In this document: piece after piece, positions 1 through 14,900 of the stretch | Numbering within the stretch: position 1 is the first letter of the stretch | Layout of the letters: the number at the start of each line of letters is the position of its first letter | NCBI RefSeq assembly: GCF_932526225.1 | Contig: NC_064048.1 | Coordinates: 2,185,597-2,249,596, forward strand | Source of the DNA: Nematostella vectensis | Lineage: Eukaryota; Cnidaria; Anthozoa; Actiniaria; Edwardsiidae | DNA: 64,000 nt | Direction of reading: 5' to 3' | Program-made: the position numbers and the translations under genes | The notes under the pieces: generated by a model | Database searches by the model: none | The model's input: only the letters and a program-made list of their open reading frames with translations | What the model was told of the DNA's origin: nothing

Positions 1-204
1 TTTAGCGCTGACGGTTATTGTTAAAGTCAGCAAGCATTCTGACTAGTAACTGTTATTGTTTGGTTTATATGAAAAAAAAAAAATTAGAACCAGTTAAAAT
101 AAGATAAAAAAGATGCACCGATCTATAAGAACCTATTCTAGCTATTCTTAGTTTTTATATGCGGGTGTTTATCGTGACCCCAACCTAAATAAAAACATTA
201 CCAT

Positions 205-2235
205 TATGTGTGCCTTCCCGCTCCTACTGTGAGATACAGTGTAATGCTTACACTAAGTGAGCCTTCCCTCTCCTAAGATACAGTGTAATGCTTACACTAA
301 GTGAGCCTTCCCTCTCCTACTGTGAGATACAGTGTAATGATTACACTAAGTGTGCCTTCCCTCTCCTAAGATACAGTGTAATGCTTACACTAAGTGTACC
401 TTCCCTCTCCTACTGTGAGATACAGTGTAATGCTTACACTAAGTGGGCTTTCCCTCTCCTACTGTGAGATAAAGTGTAATGCTTACACTAAGTGAGCCTT
501 CCCTCTCCTACTGTGAGATACAGTGTAATGCTTACACTAAGTGTACCTTCCCTCTCCTACTGTGAGATAAAGGGTAATGATTACACTAAGTGAGCCTTCC
601 CTCTCCTACTGTGAGATACAGTGTTATGCTTTCATTCATTGTGCCTTCCCTCTCCTAAGATACAGTGTAATGCTTACACTAAGTCTACCTTCCCTCTCCT
701 ACTGTGAGATACAGTGTAATGCTTACACTAAGTGTACCTTCCCTCTCCTACTGTGAGATAAAGTGTAATGCTTACACTAAGTGAGCCTTCCCTCTCCTAC
801 TGTGAGATAAAGTGTAATGCTTACACTAAGTGCGCCTTCCCTCTCCTACTGTGAGATACAGTGTAATGCTTTCATTCAGTGTACCTTCCCTCTCCTACTG
901 TGAGATACAGTGTAATGCTTACACTAAGTGAGCCTTCCCTCTCCTACTGTGAGATACAGTGTAATGCTTACACTAAGTGTGCCTTCCCTCTCCTACTGTG
1001 AGATACAGTGTAATGCTTTCATTCAGTGTACCTTCCCTCTCCTACTGTGAGATACAGTGTAATGCTTACACTAAGTGAGCCTTCCCTCTCCTACTGTGAG
1101 ATAAAGTGTAATGCTTACACTAAGTGCGCCTTCCCTCTCCTACTGTGAGATACAGTGTAATGCTTACACTAAGTGAGCCTTCCCTCTCCTAAGAAACAGT
1201 GTAATGCTTACACTAAGTCTACCTTCCCTCTCCTACTGTGAGATACAGTGTAATGCTTTCATTCAGTGTACCTTCCCTCTCCTACTGTGGGATACAGTGT
1301 AATGCTTACACTAAGTCTGCCTTCCCTCTCCTACTGTGAGATACAGTGTAATGCTTACACTAAGTGAGCCTTCCCTCTCCTACTGTGAGATAAAGTGTAA
1401 TGCTTACACTAAGTGAGCCTTCCCTCTCCTACTGTGAGATAAAGTGTAATTCTTACACTAAGTGAGCCTTCCCTCTCCTACTGTGAGATACAGTGTAATG
1501 CTTACACTTAGTCTGCCTTCCCTCTCCTACTGTGAGATAAAGTGTAATGCTTACACTAAGTGAGCCTTCCCTCTCCTACTGTGAGATACAGTGTAATGCT
1601 TTCATTCAGTGTACCTTCCCTCTCCTACTGTGGGATACAGTGTAATGCTTACACTAAGTGAGCCTTCCCTCTCCTACTGTGAGATACAGTGAAATGCTTT
1701 CATTCAGTGTACCTTCCCTCTCCTAAGATACAGTGTAATGCTTACACTAAGTGAGCCTTCCCTCTCCTACTGTGAGATACAGTGTAATGCTTTCATTCAG
1801 TGTACCTTCCCTCTCCTACTGTGAGATACAGTGTAATGCTTACACTAAGTGTACCTTCCCTCTCCTACTGTGAGATACAGTGTAATGCTTACACTAAGTG
1901 AGCCTTCCCTCTCCTACTGTGAGATAAAGTGTAATGCTTACACTAAGTGAGCCTTCCCTCTCCTACTGTGAGATACAGTGTAATGCTTACACTAAGTCTG
2001 CCTTCCCTCTCCTACTGTGAGATACAGTGTTATGCTTACACTAAGTGAGCCTTCCCTCTCCTACTGTGAGATACAGTGTTATGCTTTCATTCAGTGTGCC
2101 TTCCCTCTCCTAAGATACAGTGTAATGCTTACACTAAGTGAGCCTTCCCTCTCCTACTGTGAGATACAGTGTAATGCTTACACTAAGTGAGCCTTCCCTC
2201 TCCTACTGTGAGATACAGTGTAATGCTTACATTCA
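205..2235. repeat. 49-bp minisatellite (about 42 units) beginning at the 5' splice site of PPP6R intron 23
   Basis: The array is built from a 49 bp unit, with a frequent 42 bp form lacking 7 bp (CTGTGAG) and a variant in which TTACACTAAGT is replaced by TTCATTCAGT. The standard unit contains a perfect 7 bp hairpin, AGTGTAA-TGC-TTACACT; the variant breaks it. On the minus strand nearly every unit contains AGTGTAAGC, which matches a splice-donor core (GTAAGC). The donor of the last visible PPP6R exon (exon end 2231) is the first such copy, so the array seems to have grown from the exon/intron boundary into the intron. The full, short and hairpin-broken forms are interspersed rather than blocked, which suggests repeated unequal exchange or slippage. 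Bases 1-204 show nothing recognisable. Confidence 0.95.
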
Positions 2236-5200
2236 CTAGTGTCCACATCCATCTTGTTTTCAACAGCATCTTTAGCTGGAGGAGAAGGAGGCCTTTGCTT
2301 GATTGGAGAGCTCTGAGGGCTCTCATCACTAAACACTATCCTATCATCGTCACTGCTTGAGCTGCTGATACTGTGCTGACGGGGCGACTCTTCCTCCTCT
2401 TCCTCATCACTGCTCTCACTATCACTTTCAGATAAAGTGCTGGAAGCGGAAAAATTAAAGTTAGTGGAATGAAGTGAGCAAACAAGCAGTTTGTGTATGA
2501 GAGATGTTTGTACTGTGGGTTTATATAAAAATACATTAAAAACAAGCAAACAATATATCATTGGAAACAATTGAAACAATAATATAAGCAAAATGGAAGA
2601 AGCATAAATAATACATAAGCCAGTACTATACCTTTTTCGTCCTTCTACAACTGAAGAAAAAGTAAGCTCCTTCTCTTCCCAGACATCCTGAAAGCAAAAA
2701 AGATTAAACTGTAAGCTGCTGCCAAACTTCAGAGGCTTCCTCTTATTTTGCCTTTAGTGAATGATACTGCCCATGATACAAAGATATCAGCACATCTTTA
2801 TTTAATAAATGAAAGCATTGGTGGCCTAGTGTGTTGGCCTTTCATTGCCAAGACTCAGGTTGGAATCCTGGTTAGGCTCAGGGATGTTTGTGGTCCATGC
2901 CAAGATGTGTTTCAAGGACATGTCGAAAGGGTCTGTCCCTTCATGTTGCACTTCATGAGCCTGAATAAGAGGCTTTAAAAACACTAGGTCTTCAATATAT
3001 GAATCAAATAAACCCTCTCGTAGTGACCATTCTCAGTGACAGTGGGTGTTCAATATATAAACCAAATAAACCCCTCGCAAATAAACCATTCTCAGTGCTT
3101 CACAATACAAACACTGAGGTATTTGATCTGGATCTATTCGATTTGCTATACCTTTTGTGCCAGAATAACTGGTGAAAGCCACTAAAATAACAAGTACTCC
3201 GGATTTCAATTAAGAAAAGTTTAGATGCACTGTTGACAAATTGGTACTGACCTCTTCATCACTTCCACTATCATCAAACTGCTGGATGCGTTCATTACAA
3301 CATGCCTCGAACAGGGCAGAGTTTGGCTGAGAGAAACATGGTGATACATTAGATACAAAATGCAAATTCAACAACAAGCCATAACAAAAAGCACTTTAAT
3401 GATTACTCACATTATCCTCATTGGCATTTATGTTAAAGCTGAGATCACCAATTTTATCAAATGGAGCCCTGAAAAGAAAAGTGTTAGAAGTTAAATACAC
3501 ATAACTACCAGCCACAATAACATTACAAATATAATAACAACTACAAGGCTTTTTTGCATTGACAGAACAGGAAAAAAGAAAATCCGGGGATGGAGATGGA
3601 TTTGGTAACACGGTAACTGAATGCATGTTAGTTTCATAATACACTAATGTCCATATTTTATATTCATAATACAACATCTAAAAGCATTCTGTAAAGTAAA
3701 TTCTGGGTACGAAATTTAGACAGTACGAAAACATTTTTCTTGCCTGCACATAGACAACAAAACATTGAACAATAAAAGCATTAATTTCCTCTCCACTCTC
3801 CTTTCCCATTTAATGTTAAGTCTGTGGCATTTATGTAGATAGGATGATATTGTGAGTACGTGGGAAGAATTAGACAAAGGTTCAAAGTGAAAGGGATTTT
3901 TTAATCAAAGAACATACAGAAAGGTTTCCTTTTTTCCATTGGTGAAAACATTTCATTTCTCTAGTATTGTAAATTCTACACTCACGTGATGCCTTCATTA
4001 GGTTCTTGGAAGTCATCTCCGTCCAGGCCAAATGTGTCCATGAAGTCTGCTGTCATTTGCTGCATTTGATAGTTGGAGAATACCTAAGGATACATGTGAT
4101 AATAGTGTATAATCTTGCTAACTGGAGCAAGTACTATAACCCAGGGAGTAAGGATACATGTGAAAGTGAATAATCTTAACTAGGGCAAGTACTATTGGGT
4201 AGTTGTATAAAGGAGTCAAGGAGATCTGTAGACAGGTTTGCTAGGGAAATTAAGCTGGCCGATTATGGAATGAACTGAAGTTAAGTAATCACCAGCAACC
4301 TGTCAGCAGCGGTTAGGGGCAACTATAAGAGCGAGCACCACCAGGGGTTTGCGTCCACCAATTAAACACTGTTCACCCAAAGCAATCAACTGAATAATTA
4401 ACAATCTTGCTCTGACTATGCAACAGATGAACAGTAGCACACACCTGTTGTAGTGAGCTCTCACTGTGCAAAAATGGGATAGGTTTGTAGTCGTCATCGT
4501 CATCTGAAGAAGACTGTAGAGGATGATGACCAACCTGCGAGGCACGCAACCAGGTCATTACTCATACTAAAACTAGTGCAGGCACAAAGTTAATTACGGT
4601 ATGTATAACAGAGATCGAAATAATTGGTGTGATGCTATATCACTTGGTGTTTTTCTTATGGGAAAATGAGTACCTTTCTCTATTAAAAAAGACTTCAATT
4701 TCATAGATTGAGGTACTGTACAGTGCACAAATGTATTTGGGGGTTAAAAGAAATCACTATAGCAATGAGTCCATCAAAATTAAGAAATTATGAAGTTATG
4801 ATGAACACTATATTTTATGTGAGGCTGTTTTGCAATCCAAGGAGCTCCAGTCACATTAAACAAAATCAAGCTGCAAATGTGAGCCTTTCTATTGCTCGAT
4901 GCATAGGGGATTTAAAGAATGTGATCCAAACTCTAACAGAATTCCCACCCACCAGTTCTGATGTATTAGTCTTGTTAATCTCTGCCAAAGTCCCAGTGAC
5001 AAACACGCCCCATTTTTCTCTTTGCTTTTCAGGGAGGTCTGATGAGATAAAAAATAATAATAAACAAGAGTAACTAACAATCAGTTAATTACTACATGTA
5101 ATTACTAATTTTGAGGTGAACCAAGAAGTTTGAGTCACAAAGACTGAAAGATAATTCATGCTAATGAGGAATTTGATTTAACCAGGTTTCTGAGTTAAAG

Positions 5201-8200
5201 TTATCTGGTGAAAATGACGAAAATAAGATCAAAATTGAAATCAGTTCAAGTTAACAGAGAATTTGAGTAATTATAGTTTGATACAGTGGTTCTACAGCAA
5301 ATCCAAAACATGTTTATTACACACAATAGGGTGAGAATGGGCCTCTTTCCATAACATGGTTTACAAAATTGAATCCCAATAAAAAAAAATTATATACAAT
5401 GGGCTTTAATGAATATGCACTTACCATTGAAGACGGTTTCTAAAATATCTTTATTCTTTCCTTTCTCACGGGCATGTACAACATGATTAGCAATGTTGGT
5501 CAGATGCCCCATGTAGCCTCTGTGTTTGGCCTGCGATTCCGTTCTTTAAGGAGAATCAGCAAATAAGATCACTGTTATCTGCTTGATTGCATGATATCAA
5601 ACAACCAAATACAAATTAAAAAGAAACTGTTTCTGTATCCATATACAGTATCGGCCCAAAATATAGAAGCCTGCTACAGCTGTGTATGGTTTTTCAAATG
5701 ACAGGGGTGGCTCTGGCCAAGGTACTTGTAGCTGAAATTTCCACCTTAAAAAATGTCAATCACCCACTCCTTTGTTAATCATTGAGAAAACAGGGAATTA
5801 TTCGCAAGGAACCTTCAAAATAACAGTGTAAGAATGAAGTCTGATATGTTATTGAGTATATATGATTGAAAATATCTAGGCTACTTGCTTGAAATACCCG
5901 ATGGAAATGGATGCTTTGTGTGACTTGCCATTGAGCGGGAGCATAAATGGTGGCATGATTGGCCTTCTTTAATGAACAGGAAATTGAGTCTACTTCAGTT
6001 ACTCTACAATACTTACATTTCATGATCAGGTTCTTCCCAAGCTGCCATAATTTTTTCAAGGAAATTACAATCTTTAAACAACTGTTATAAAGTGAAAAAA
6101 AGACAGTGAGGTTATAAAAAAATACCCAGTGGTACAGACAATTATCTTGCATGAGAAAATCGCAAAGCAAAGAGAAAAAATATATCCTTATGTACATCTA
6201 TCAAATCACACTCTGATTAGCCACATACTGTAGCATTCCAATACTACATAACAGACCCAATAACAGGGGGGATACCTAGGAGGGTGAGCATATATGACAT
6301 ATAAATAATGGGAGGTCATGAATTTGTGACTTTGAGCCCCTATACATTTCTCCTGAAATTTTCTAGAATGTGCACCATACTGTAAGTTAGTACCACACAC
6401 AGATGAATTTTTTCTTTTGTGTGTGTGTGTGTGCAAAATTGTTATATACCAGCTTAGGGTCAGTTCATATCTTGAAATGATCACAATTTTAAAGTCCCTG
6501 GTCAGGTTATTTCACAATATGGACCTACATAGACAGTTAAAATAGATGTTTCAAAATGCTTTTAATTTACCTGGGTTGTGAAAAGAAAAAGCCTTATCTA
6601 GTAATTACACTTACAGAATCCACTAATGGCGTGTGCGTCTCCCCATCCTCTTCAGTAGGCGGGTTATTTAAAATTGTACAAATACATTGCTCAACTTGTG
6701 TATGGAGAAAATTATTCCATGAATACTTGAAAAATAATTCCTGGAAGATAAATAAAAAATTATATCAGGCACAAAATGGTAAAACAGAATAGGAGATCTT
6801 ATTTGAAAATGGAATCTGAGTGATCTCAGGACAAACATAAATGCTTAGTTCGACCGAGAAATAATCTTATACTTTAGACTTACATAAAAAAAAAAAACAC
6901 TGTAGAACACTGAGTAATAAAACTCTACTTTTCTAGCATAGTTGGCCTCAAGATACTGGCAGAAGAGGGGTACAATACAGAGACACTAAGAAAACTAAAG
7001 GGTGACAGCCACACCCTTATAATTTTAGAGAAAAATGGGGGCAGCACACACCCCTACGGGTGCTACAGAGGGAGGTTCTATGTTTGTCAATGGCTCAACC
7101 AGCTCATTTCTAATGGACCATCAACTGGTCAAAGTTGTTTACCATGGCCTTACTTCTGTGCCCTCGTTTTACCTTATGCTTTTAATCAAAGGTTGGTTGT
7201 GAGGTAGATTGACATAATGGAAAAACCTGGAAAATGTGCAATTCCAGATAGAGAAAGAAGACAAAATTTCTTAAAGGCCATTGGTTCCTTGTATTCCGGA
7301 ATGATTTTCAAAACACAAATAACATGAGGCTGAAATGCACATACCCAGATTTTGGCTTTTTAAATATTTTTTTTCCCTTGATCATACTTGCACTAGGTAT
7401 AGGCTCATGGACGAAAAGCTCAAATTTCAATGACACTTTTACAAAAAGTCGCATCAATTAAAAAAAAAAAGTCGCATTTGATATTTTGTTTGCTATTACT
7501 CAATAAGAAGTTAGAGAAATTTTCTGCATTATTAGATTTGAAATGGGCTTATTCGAAACTTCATGCCATGTTTTCCCCACCATGTTTTATCCATCATGTT
7601 GTACATAGTTTGCATTACAGGCATACATAGTTTGCATCACAGGAATACATAGTTTGCGTCACAGGAATACATAGTTTGCGTCACAATCAGCCATACACAG
7701 TTTGCATCACAGCCATACATAGTTTGCATCACAGGCATACATAGTTTGCGTCACAGGCATACAAAGTTTGTGTCACAGGCATACAAAGTTTGTGTCACAG
7801 GCATACACAGTTTGCATCACAGGCATACATAGTTTGCACCACAGGCATACACAGTTTGCATCACAGGCATACACAGTTTGCATCACAGGCATACACAGTT
7901 TGCATCACAGGCATACACAGTTTGCACCACAGGCATACATAGTTTGCGTCACAGGCATACACAGTTTGCATCACAGGCATACACAGTTTGCATCACAGGC
8001 ATACACAGTTTGCATCACAGGCATACACAGTTTGCATCACAGGCATACATAGTTTGTGTCACAGGCATACACAGTTTGCACCACAGGCATACATAGTTTG
8101 CATCACAGGCATACATAGTTTGCATCACAGGCATACACAGTTTGCGTCACAGGCATACACAGTTTGCACCACAGGCATACACAGTTTGCGTCACAGGCAT

Positions 8201-11200
8201 ACACAGTTTGCACCACAGGCATACATAGTTTGCATCACAGGCATACATAGTTTGCATCACAGGCATACATAGTTTGCATCACAGGCATACACAGTTTGCA
8301 CCACAGGCATACACAGTTTGCACCACAGGCATACACAGTTTGCACCACAGGCATACATAGTTTGCATCACAGGCATACATAGTTTGCATCACAGGCAAAC
8401 ACAGTTTGCATCACAGGTATACATAGTTTGTGTCACAGGCATACATAGTTTGCATCACAGGCATACACAGTTTGCACCACAGGCATACACAGTTTGCACC
8501 ACAGGCATACATAGTTTGCATCACAGGCATACACAGTTTGCACCACAGGCATACATAGTTTGCACCACAGGCATACATAGTTTGCACCACAGGCATACAC
8601 AGTTTGCACCACAGGCATACATAGTTTGCACCACAGGCATACACAGTTTGCACCACAGGCATACATAGTTTGCACCACAGGCATACATAGTTTGCATCAC
8701 AGGCATACATAGTTTGCATCACAGGCAAACACAGTTTGCATCACAGGTATACATAGTTTGTGTCACAGGCATACATAGTTTGCATCACAGGCATACACAG
8801 TTTGCATCACAGCCATACACAGTTTGCATCACAGCCATACACAGTTTGCATCACAGGCATACACAGTTTGCATCACAGGCATACAGAGTTTGCATCACAG
8901 GCATACACAGTTTGCATCACAGGCATACACAGTTTGCATCACAGGAATACACAGTTTGCATCACAGGCATACACAGTTTGCACCACAGGCATACATAGTT
9001 TGCATCACAGGCATACACAGTTTGCATCACAGGCATACACAGTTTGCACCACAGGCATACATAGTTTGCATCACAGGCATACATAGTTTGCATCACAGGC
9101 AAACACAGTTTGCATCACAGGTATACACAGTTTGCATCGCAGCCATACATAGTTTGCGTCACAGGCATACATAGTTTGTGTCACAGGCATACACAGTTTG
9201 CATCACAGGCATACATAGTTTGCATCACAGGCATACATAGTTTGCATCACAGGCATACACAGTTTGCATCACAGGCATACATAGTTTGTGTCACAGGCAT
9301 ACATAGTTTGCATCACAGGCATACACAGTTTGCATCACAGGCATACATAGTTTGCATCACAGGCATACACAGTTTGCATCACAGGCATACACAGTTTGCA
9401 TCACAGGCATACATAGTTTGCGTTGCAGGCATACATAGTTTGCAACACAGGTATACATAGTTTGCATCACAGGCATACATAGTTTGCATCACAGGCATAC
9501 ATAGTTTGCATGACAGGCAAACACAGTTTGCGTTGCAGGCATACATAGTTTGCATCACAGGCATACATAGTTTGCATCACAGGCATACATAGTTTGCATC
9601 ACAGGCAAACACAGTTTGCATCACAGGTATACATAGTTTGTGTCACAGGCATACATAGTTTGCATCACAGGCATACACAGTTTGCATCACAGGCATACAC
9701 AGTTTGCATCACAGCCATACATTGTTTGCATCACAGGCATACACAGTTTGCATCACAGGCATACAAAGTTTGCATCACAGGCATACACAGTTTGCATCAC
9801 AGCCATACATAGTTTGCATCACAGGCATACAAAGTTTGCATCACAGCCATACATAGTTTGCATCACAGGCATACATAGTTTGCATCACAGGCATACACAG
9901 TTTGCATCACAGCCATACATAGTTTGCATCACAGGCATACAAAGTTTGCAGATACTGTGCTTTGCAATTACAGATATAAAGGAAATTACCATAATTTGCA
10001 TTGACAATATTAGGGCAGGACCTAGTGCAAAGCATCTTTACTTACCCATAAAACAGACATGGTTCCTAGAGAAGCAAGTTCCTGGTTTATACTGTCACTA
10101 TTTGTCCCTAAAATTGATGACAGTAATTTGGCTATTTGCAGCCTGGCGTTCCCAAGTGGTGGATCTAGAATTCCTACGGTGGTGGTCATTGGCTTCATCT
10201 GAGAAGTAATAGACATATTATATAATTTTTTTTTTATGATTCAGTGCTAAACATACATACATGCTTTTTAAACGGAGAAATTGAACTTGAGTGTACATGT
10301 TTTATGATGTGGCTAAACAATTAGAATTGACTTCTTTTCAGGATAGACAATTATTCTATTAATTAATTAATTAAAAAGCAAGACCCAAATATCTTACCAA
10401 AGGGGGATTACTAAGAAGGTCATGGAAGTCTTTTAATCTTGGTGTAACAGCAGCTAAGGTAGCACTGACACCTAAGGAAAAAAGAGCATAACCCAGTCTG
10501 TCAAGAACAGAAGCTATGCAGTAGTAATATACTGATGTGAGCAATGGTGCATCCAATGAACATTACTAACAAGCATGATTTCAACTTTAATTTTATCCTA
10601 AGGGAGTGTTTATTAAATACACTGAGGGGGGGGGGGGGGAGATATTGAGGGGGAGCTCCGAAAATTTTTAACCACCAAAAGGGGGGGTTCCGAAAAAAAG
10701 GTCCTGTAAGGGAAAAAGAAAGAAACTTTTAGGGTTCTATAAGGGGGAGGGGGGCACTGAAAAAATATGTTTACAATGAAAGGGGGGCTCTGAAATTTTA
10801 AGGTGTCTTGAGTAAACCCCCCCCCCCTCCCCTCGGTGTAATTAATGAACACTACCTAATTGTTTATTTGTGAAAGTAGATAATACCAAAAAATATTTCT
10901 GTGCAATGTTCAGATTTTAACATGTTAACATGATTCTACTGTTAGTAGTAGAACATCTTACCTTGTGCCAGCCTCTCTGCATCTAATGCCGTCATTGGTT
11001 CCTCTCCCTCACCCCTACATATACAAAACTGATTGAGGAAACACAACCAGATAAACTATAAAAATGCAATTTCCTGTACACATCAAAGTTTTACAACTAC
11101 TAGTATCGACAAATAACAGAGGTTACAAATTTCAACAAATGATTGACTTTGTCCTCTTAACTGCTACCCAAATTCTTGGAACAGGTAAAGTTTTAGTCAA

Positions 11201-11941
11201 AAGCAGGGAGTAATGTCAAAAGTCAAAAGTAGGGAGTAATGTCAAAAGTCAAAAGTAGGGAGTAATGTCAAAAGTAGGGAGTAATGTCAAAAGTCAAAAG
11301 TAGGGAGTAATGTCAAAAGTCAAAAGTAGGGAGTAATGTCAAAAGTAGGGAGTAATGTCAGTACTCATGTGTGACTTCTAGCTCTATCTATTCATTTGTC
11401 CAATTATTACAAGATTTTACTGCCCCTTTTTAGAAAACATGTCATCATTTAAAATATGCCCCCAATAATGCCTGGTGCACATAGTGACATAACGATATAA
11501 CAACAAAAGTGTCGCACACTCTGTTAAGACCAACATAACGACATAGACATAATGCCATAAAAAAACATGCTATTTCTCTTAAGTTGTTTTGTCCTTATGT
11601 CAGGCTTATGTCGAACCATTCAAACTTGAACATACAAAGATAAGAGCGTGCGCGCCCATGTCGTTATGTCATGTTGTAGTGCGCACAAGGCATAACAGTC
11701 ATACAGTGAATGTTATGCACTTACATCCCTCTTTTGACTTCAAGTAGGGTTAGCAACACAAAGACTCCATTCACCATGGCAGAGTCATTGTGATTTTTTA
11801 TTCCATTGAACATGTGATCTAGAAGACTGGATATAGTGTCTCTCCTGTAAAGAACAAAAGTGATCATTTCCAATATTGTACCTCCATCCCTGGGGGGTGG
11901 GGGTGGGAGGCTCTCAAGAGTAAAGAAGGAGGCAATGACCT

Positions 11942-11972
<31 letters not shown>

Positions 11973-14900
11973 GCTTACAGTTCCACAATAAATAGTAATG
12001 CATATGATCGGCCATGATTTCCCATGATAGGATGAAATATGTGGCACATATGATTGCTTATAATTGCACACAATAGTTCCACAAAATATGTGATACATAT
12101 GATCCCTATGAAATATGTGGCACATATGATTGCTAAAAATTCCACATAAAATATGTGATATATATGACCTCTCTGAAATATGTGGCACATAGGATTGCTT
12201 ATAATTCCACATAAAATACGTGATATATATGATCGCTCGGAAATATGTGGCACACATGATTGCTTATAATTCAACATAAAATATGTGATGCATATGACCG
12301 CTCACAACTACTTGGTGATTGTGTCCAACAAGCTGTCATGTCATAGAGACCCACCTCTGTACTGCGTCCAGCAAAGGGTCCTGGCAAGCTCCCTCCTGGA
12401 GCTGGGTCATGTGATCCCGACTTAACCGGATGATGTCATTAAGCGTTTGTGCAGCATTGCTATTTTTCTAAAAAAAAAAAATAAAAAAATTAAATTAATT
12501 AAAATTGCATAAAACAAAATCTGTATTGTTACTGTATTATTATTAGAATTATAATCTAGTGGAAAAACACCAAACCGAAGGCTTGGTCTACCCCCTCCTT
12601 AAAAAAACACAAACAATATGTGTATTTCAGAAAACCAAATAATTTCCCTCCCTTCACCAACCAGGGTACTGATTATTTGGGTGTGGTTCATATGTCACTT
12701 AGGACATTCGGGGGGAGGGGTACAGCATTGGTAGGTTAGCTATGGTATGTTAAATAAGGCACATCACCCAACAATACTTTGGATTTAAGCCTGTAACGGA
12801 TAAGGATATAGTCATCTAGTGAATAGCATAGAACTCACGTCTTCTTCTTCCTCTGGGTCGATAAGAGAGACCAGGCCCTCAACTAATTTGTGCTCATTCA
12901 GCCACTGGTGGGAAAGAGCCAAACATAATAGTATAAATATGTATGTGAGTTAAATTCAACAAATTTGTCTCCACCGTATGCTTCATTTATTGCCCCAGCA
13001 TCATCTCAGAAAATGTAATCAATAAATGAATGTCTAGCGTGACATTGAGGTTTACAACATTACAGAAGAAAAAAACAGACCACAGTCAATACTAGAAATG
13101 TCTTTCTCTTTTCTCTTACAAATAGGTCCAGGGCCATAAATCAAAATGTAATGATATTAAGGTGCTTAGGGAAAACCATGCAACAAGGGTGTGGACCAAC
13201 ACAGTACAACACAGACCCAACACTTAACTCTAGTAACACAGGGAGCCCAACACTCACCTCTTGACACAGGGAGCCCAATACTTAACTCTAGAAACCACAG
13301 GGAGCTTAACACTTACATCTAACAGCACAGGGGACCCAACACTTAACTCTAGCAACACAGGGAGTTCAACACTTGACTCTAGCAACATAGGGAGCTTAAC
13401 ACTAACATCTAATAGCACAGGGGACCCAACACTTAACTCTAGTGACACAGGAAGCCCAACAGTCACCTCTAGTGACACATGGAGCCCAACATTTACCTCT
13501 AGTAACACAGGGAGATCAACACTAACCTCTAGTAGCACAGGGTGCCCAACACTTAGATCTAGTAACACAGGGATCCCACCACTTAAATCTAGTAACACAG
13601 GGAACCCAACACTCACCTCTAGTACCTCCTGCCTGAGCTGCGGGGACTCTACACTCGTTATTAGCCGCAAAACAAGGTCCATTATCGCTGATGTTCCCAT
13701 GTGCTTGATAATTAACTCCACAAAGTTTTCCTTACTCCTTAGGAAATCAATCATCTGAGAAACAAGATAAGGAATCATAGAGTTTAATCAAGTCTTACCC
13801 TATTCACCTTTCCTCCAAAGGAAATAAATCTACCAAGGAATAAGACAAGGGCTTAGTAGAGTTCTAGAGGCATGATCAAACAAGTCCACCCAAAGTTACT
13901 TTGCCTTTGGATGATTGAATAATGCAACATATACAACCTTTGAGTTTTATTCCTTTAGATAATTCAATTATGCAACATATACAGCCTTTGAGTTTTATTC
14001 CTTTAGATAATTCAATTATGCAACATATAGAACCTTTGAGTTTTAAAATAAGACCACAGGAATTAGGATACTTTGTCAGCAATTTCTTAATAAAATAAAC
14101 AAAAATGCATCCCCAATTTGTGTTGAATATTGAACTCAATGAATAAAATATTTCTAACCTTAATCCGTAATGTTTCCTGCCTTCCTAGATAGCTAAATCC
14201 TTTTTTAGTTACCTCTTGTTATATTTCTTCTTCTCTCTTGTCTAAAACCCCTTGCAATTGTTGTTTTTAACTCTTGAAACATTTGAACAGCACTGTGTAA
14301 CCATAGCCTCTTTAGTGTTTGTGACAAGCCCCAGCCCTCTCCAAACCTTACTTTGTATTTAGGTTCTATTTAAAATAGGAAGGGAGTGAAACAATGCTCA
14401 ATTCCATTGTTCCAAAACCTGCCTAGTTACAGCCAATGTTATGATGTTGGTCTGAGACTTGATTGATTGACAGCTCAATTTCTCTTTGAACTCATCTTGC
14501 TGCCGACACATGCCTGCACATGTGACAAGTGAAGAAATCACTGACAAAGTATCCTAATTCCCGTGATTAGACTGCTATTTGATAATGCTATTTGTCATAA
14601 ACAGGAACAATGTTTTACTAATTTATGTACATATTCCAAAGCCCCATTGTCTGGATTTCAATTATTGGATAAATATACTCACTTGTGAGGTCTTTCTTGT
14701 GATAAGCATCCCAATCACTTTGCTAAAAAAACTGAACAGACAAAGCAACACTTTCAGTTCAAAACTATATAAAGAACATATGTTATTGCATTCAACAATC
14801 AAATTCTTTATCATCAAACTATTATTCTGGTTACAAAATATCCATGGACAACAAAACCTATCTAAAATAGCACTATCCCATTTAATAGGAACGCACACAT

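Noticed and set aside
205-2235. CRISPR-like array
   Set aside because: Units are contiguous with no unique spacers, and the context is an animal intron. The 22 bp, 30 bp and 117 bp arrays fail for the same reason.
2336-2545. Overlapping 69-codon minus frame inside the last PPP6R exon
   Set aside because: It is in a different frame from the conserved, phase-consistent exon and includes intron sequence.
7768-10209. Many long reading frames on both strands across the 22-bp array
   Set aside because: They result from a stop-poor 22 bp repeat read in three frames. There is no conserved start, domain or splice context.
13261-13758. Plus-strand 165-codon Ser/Thr/Gly repeat protein
   Set aside because: It is the antisense of PPP6R exon 7 and the 30 bp minisatellite, with no promoter or family support.
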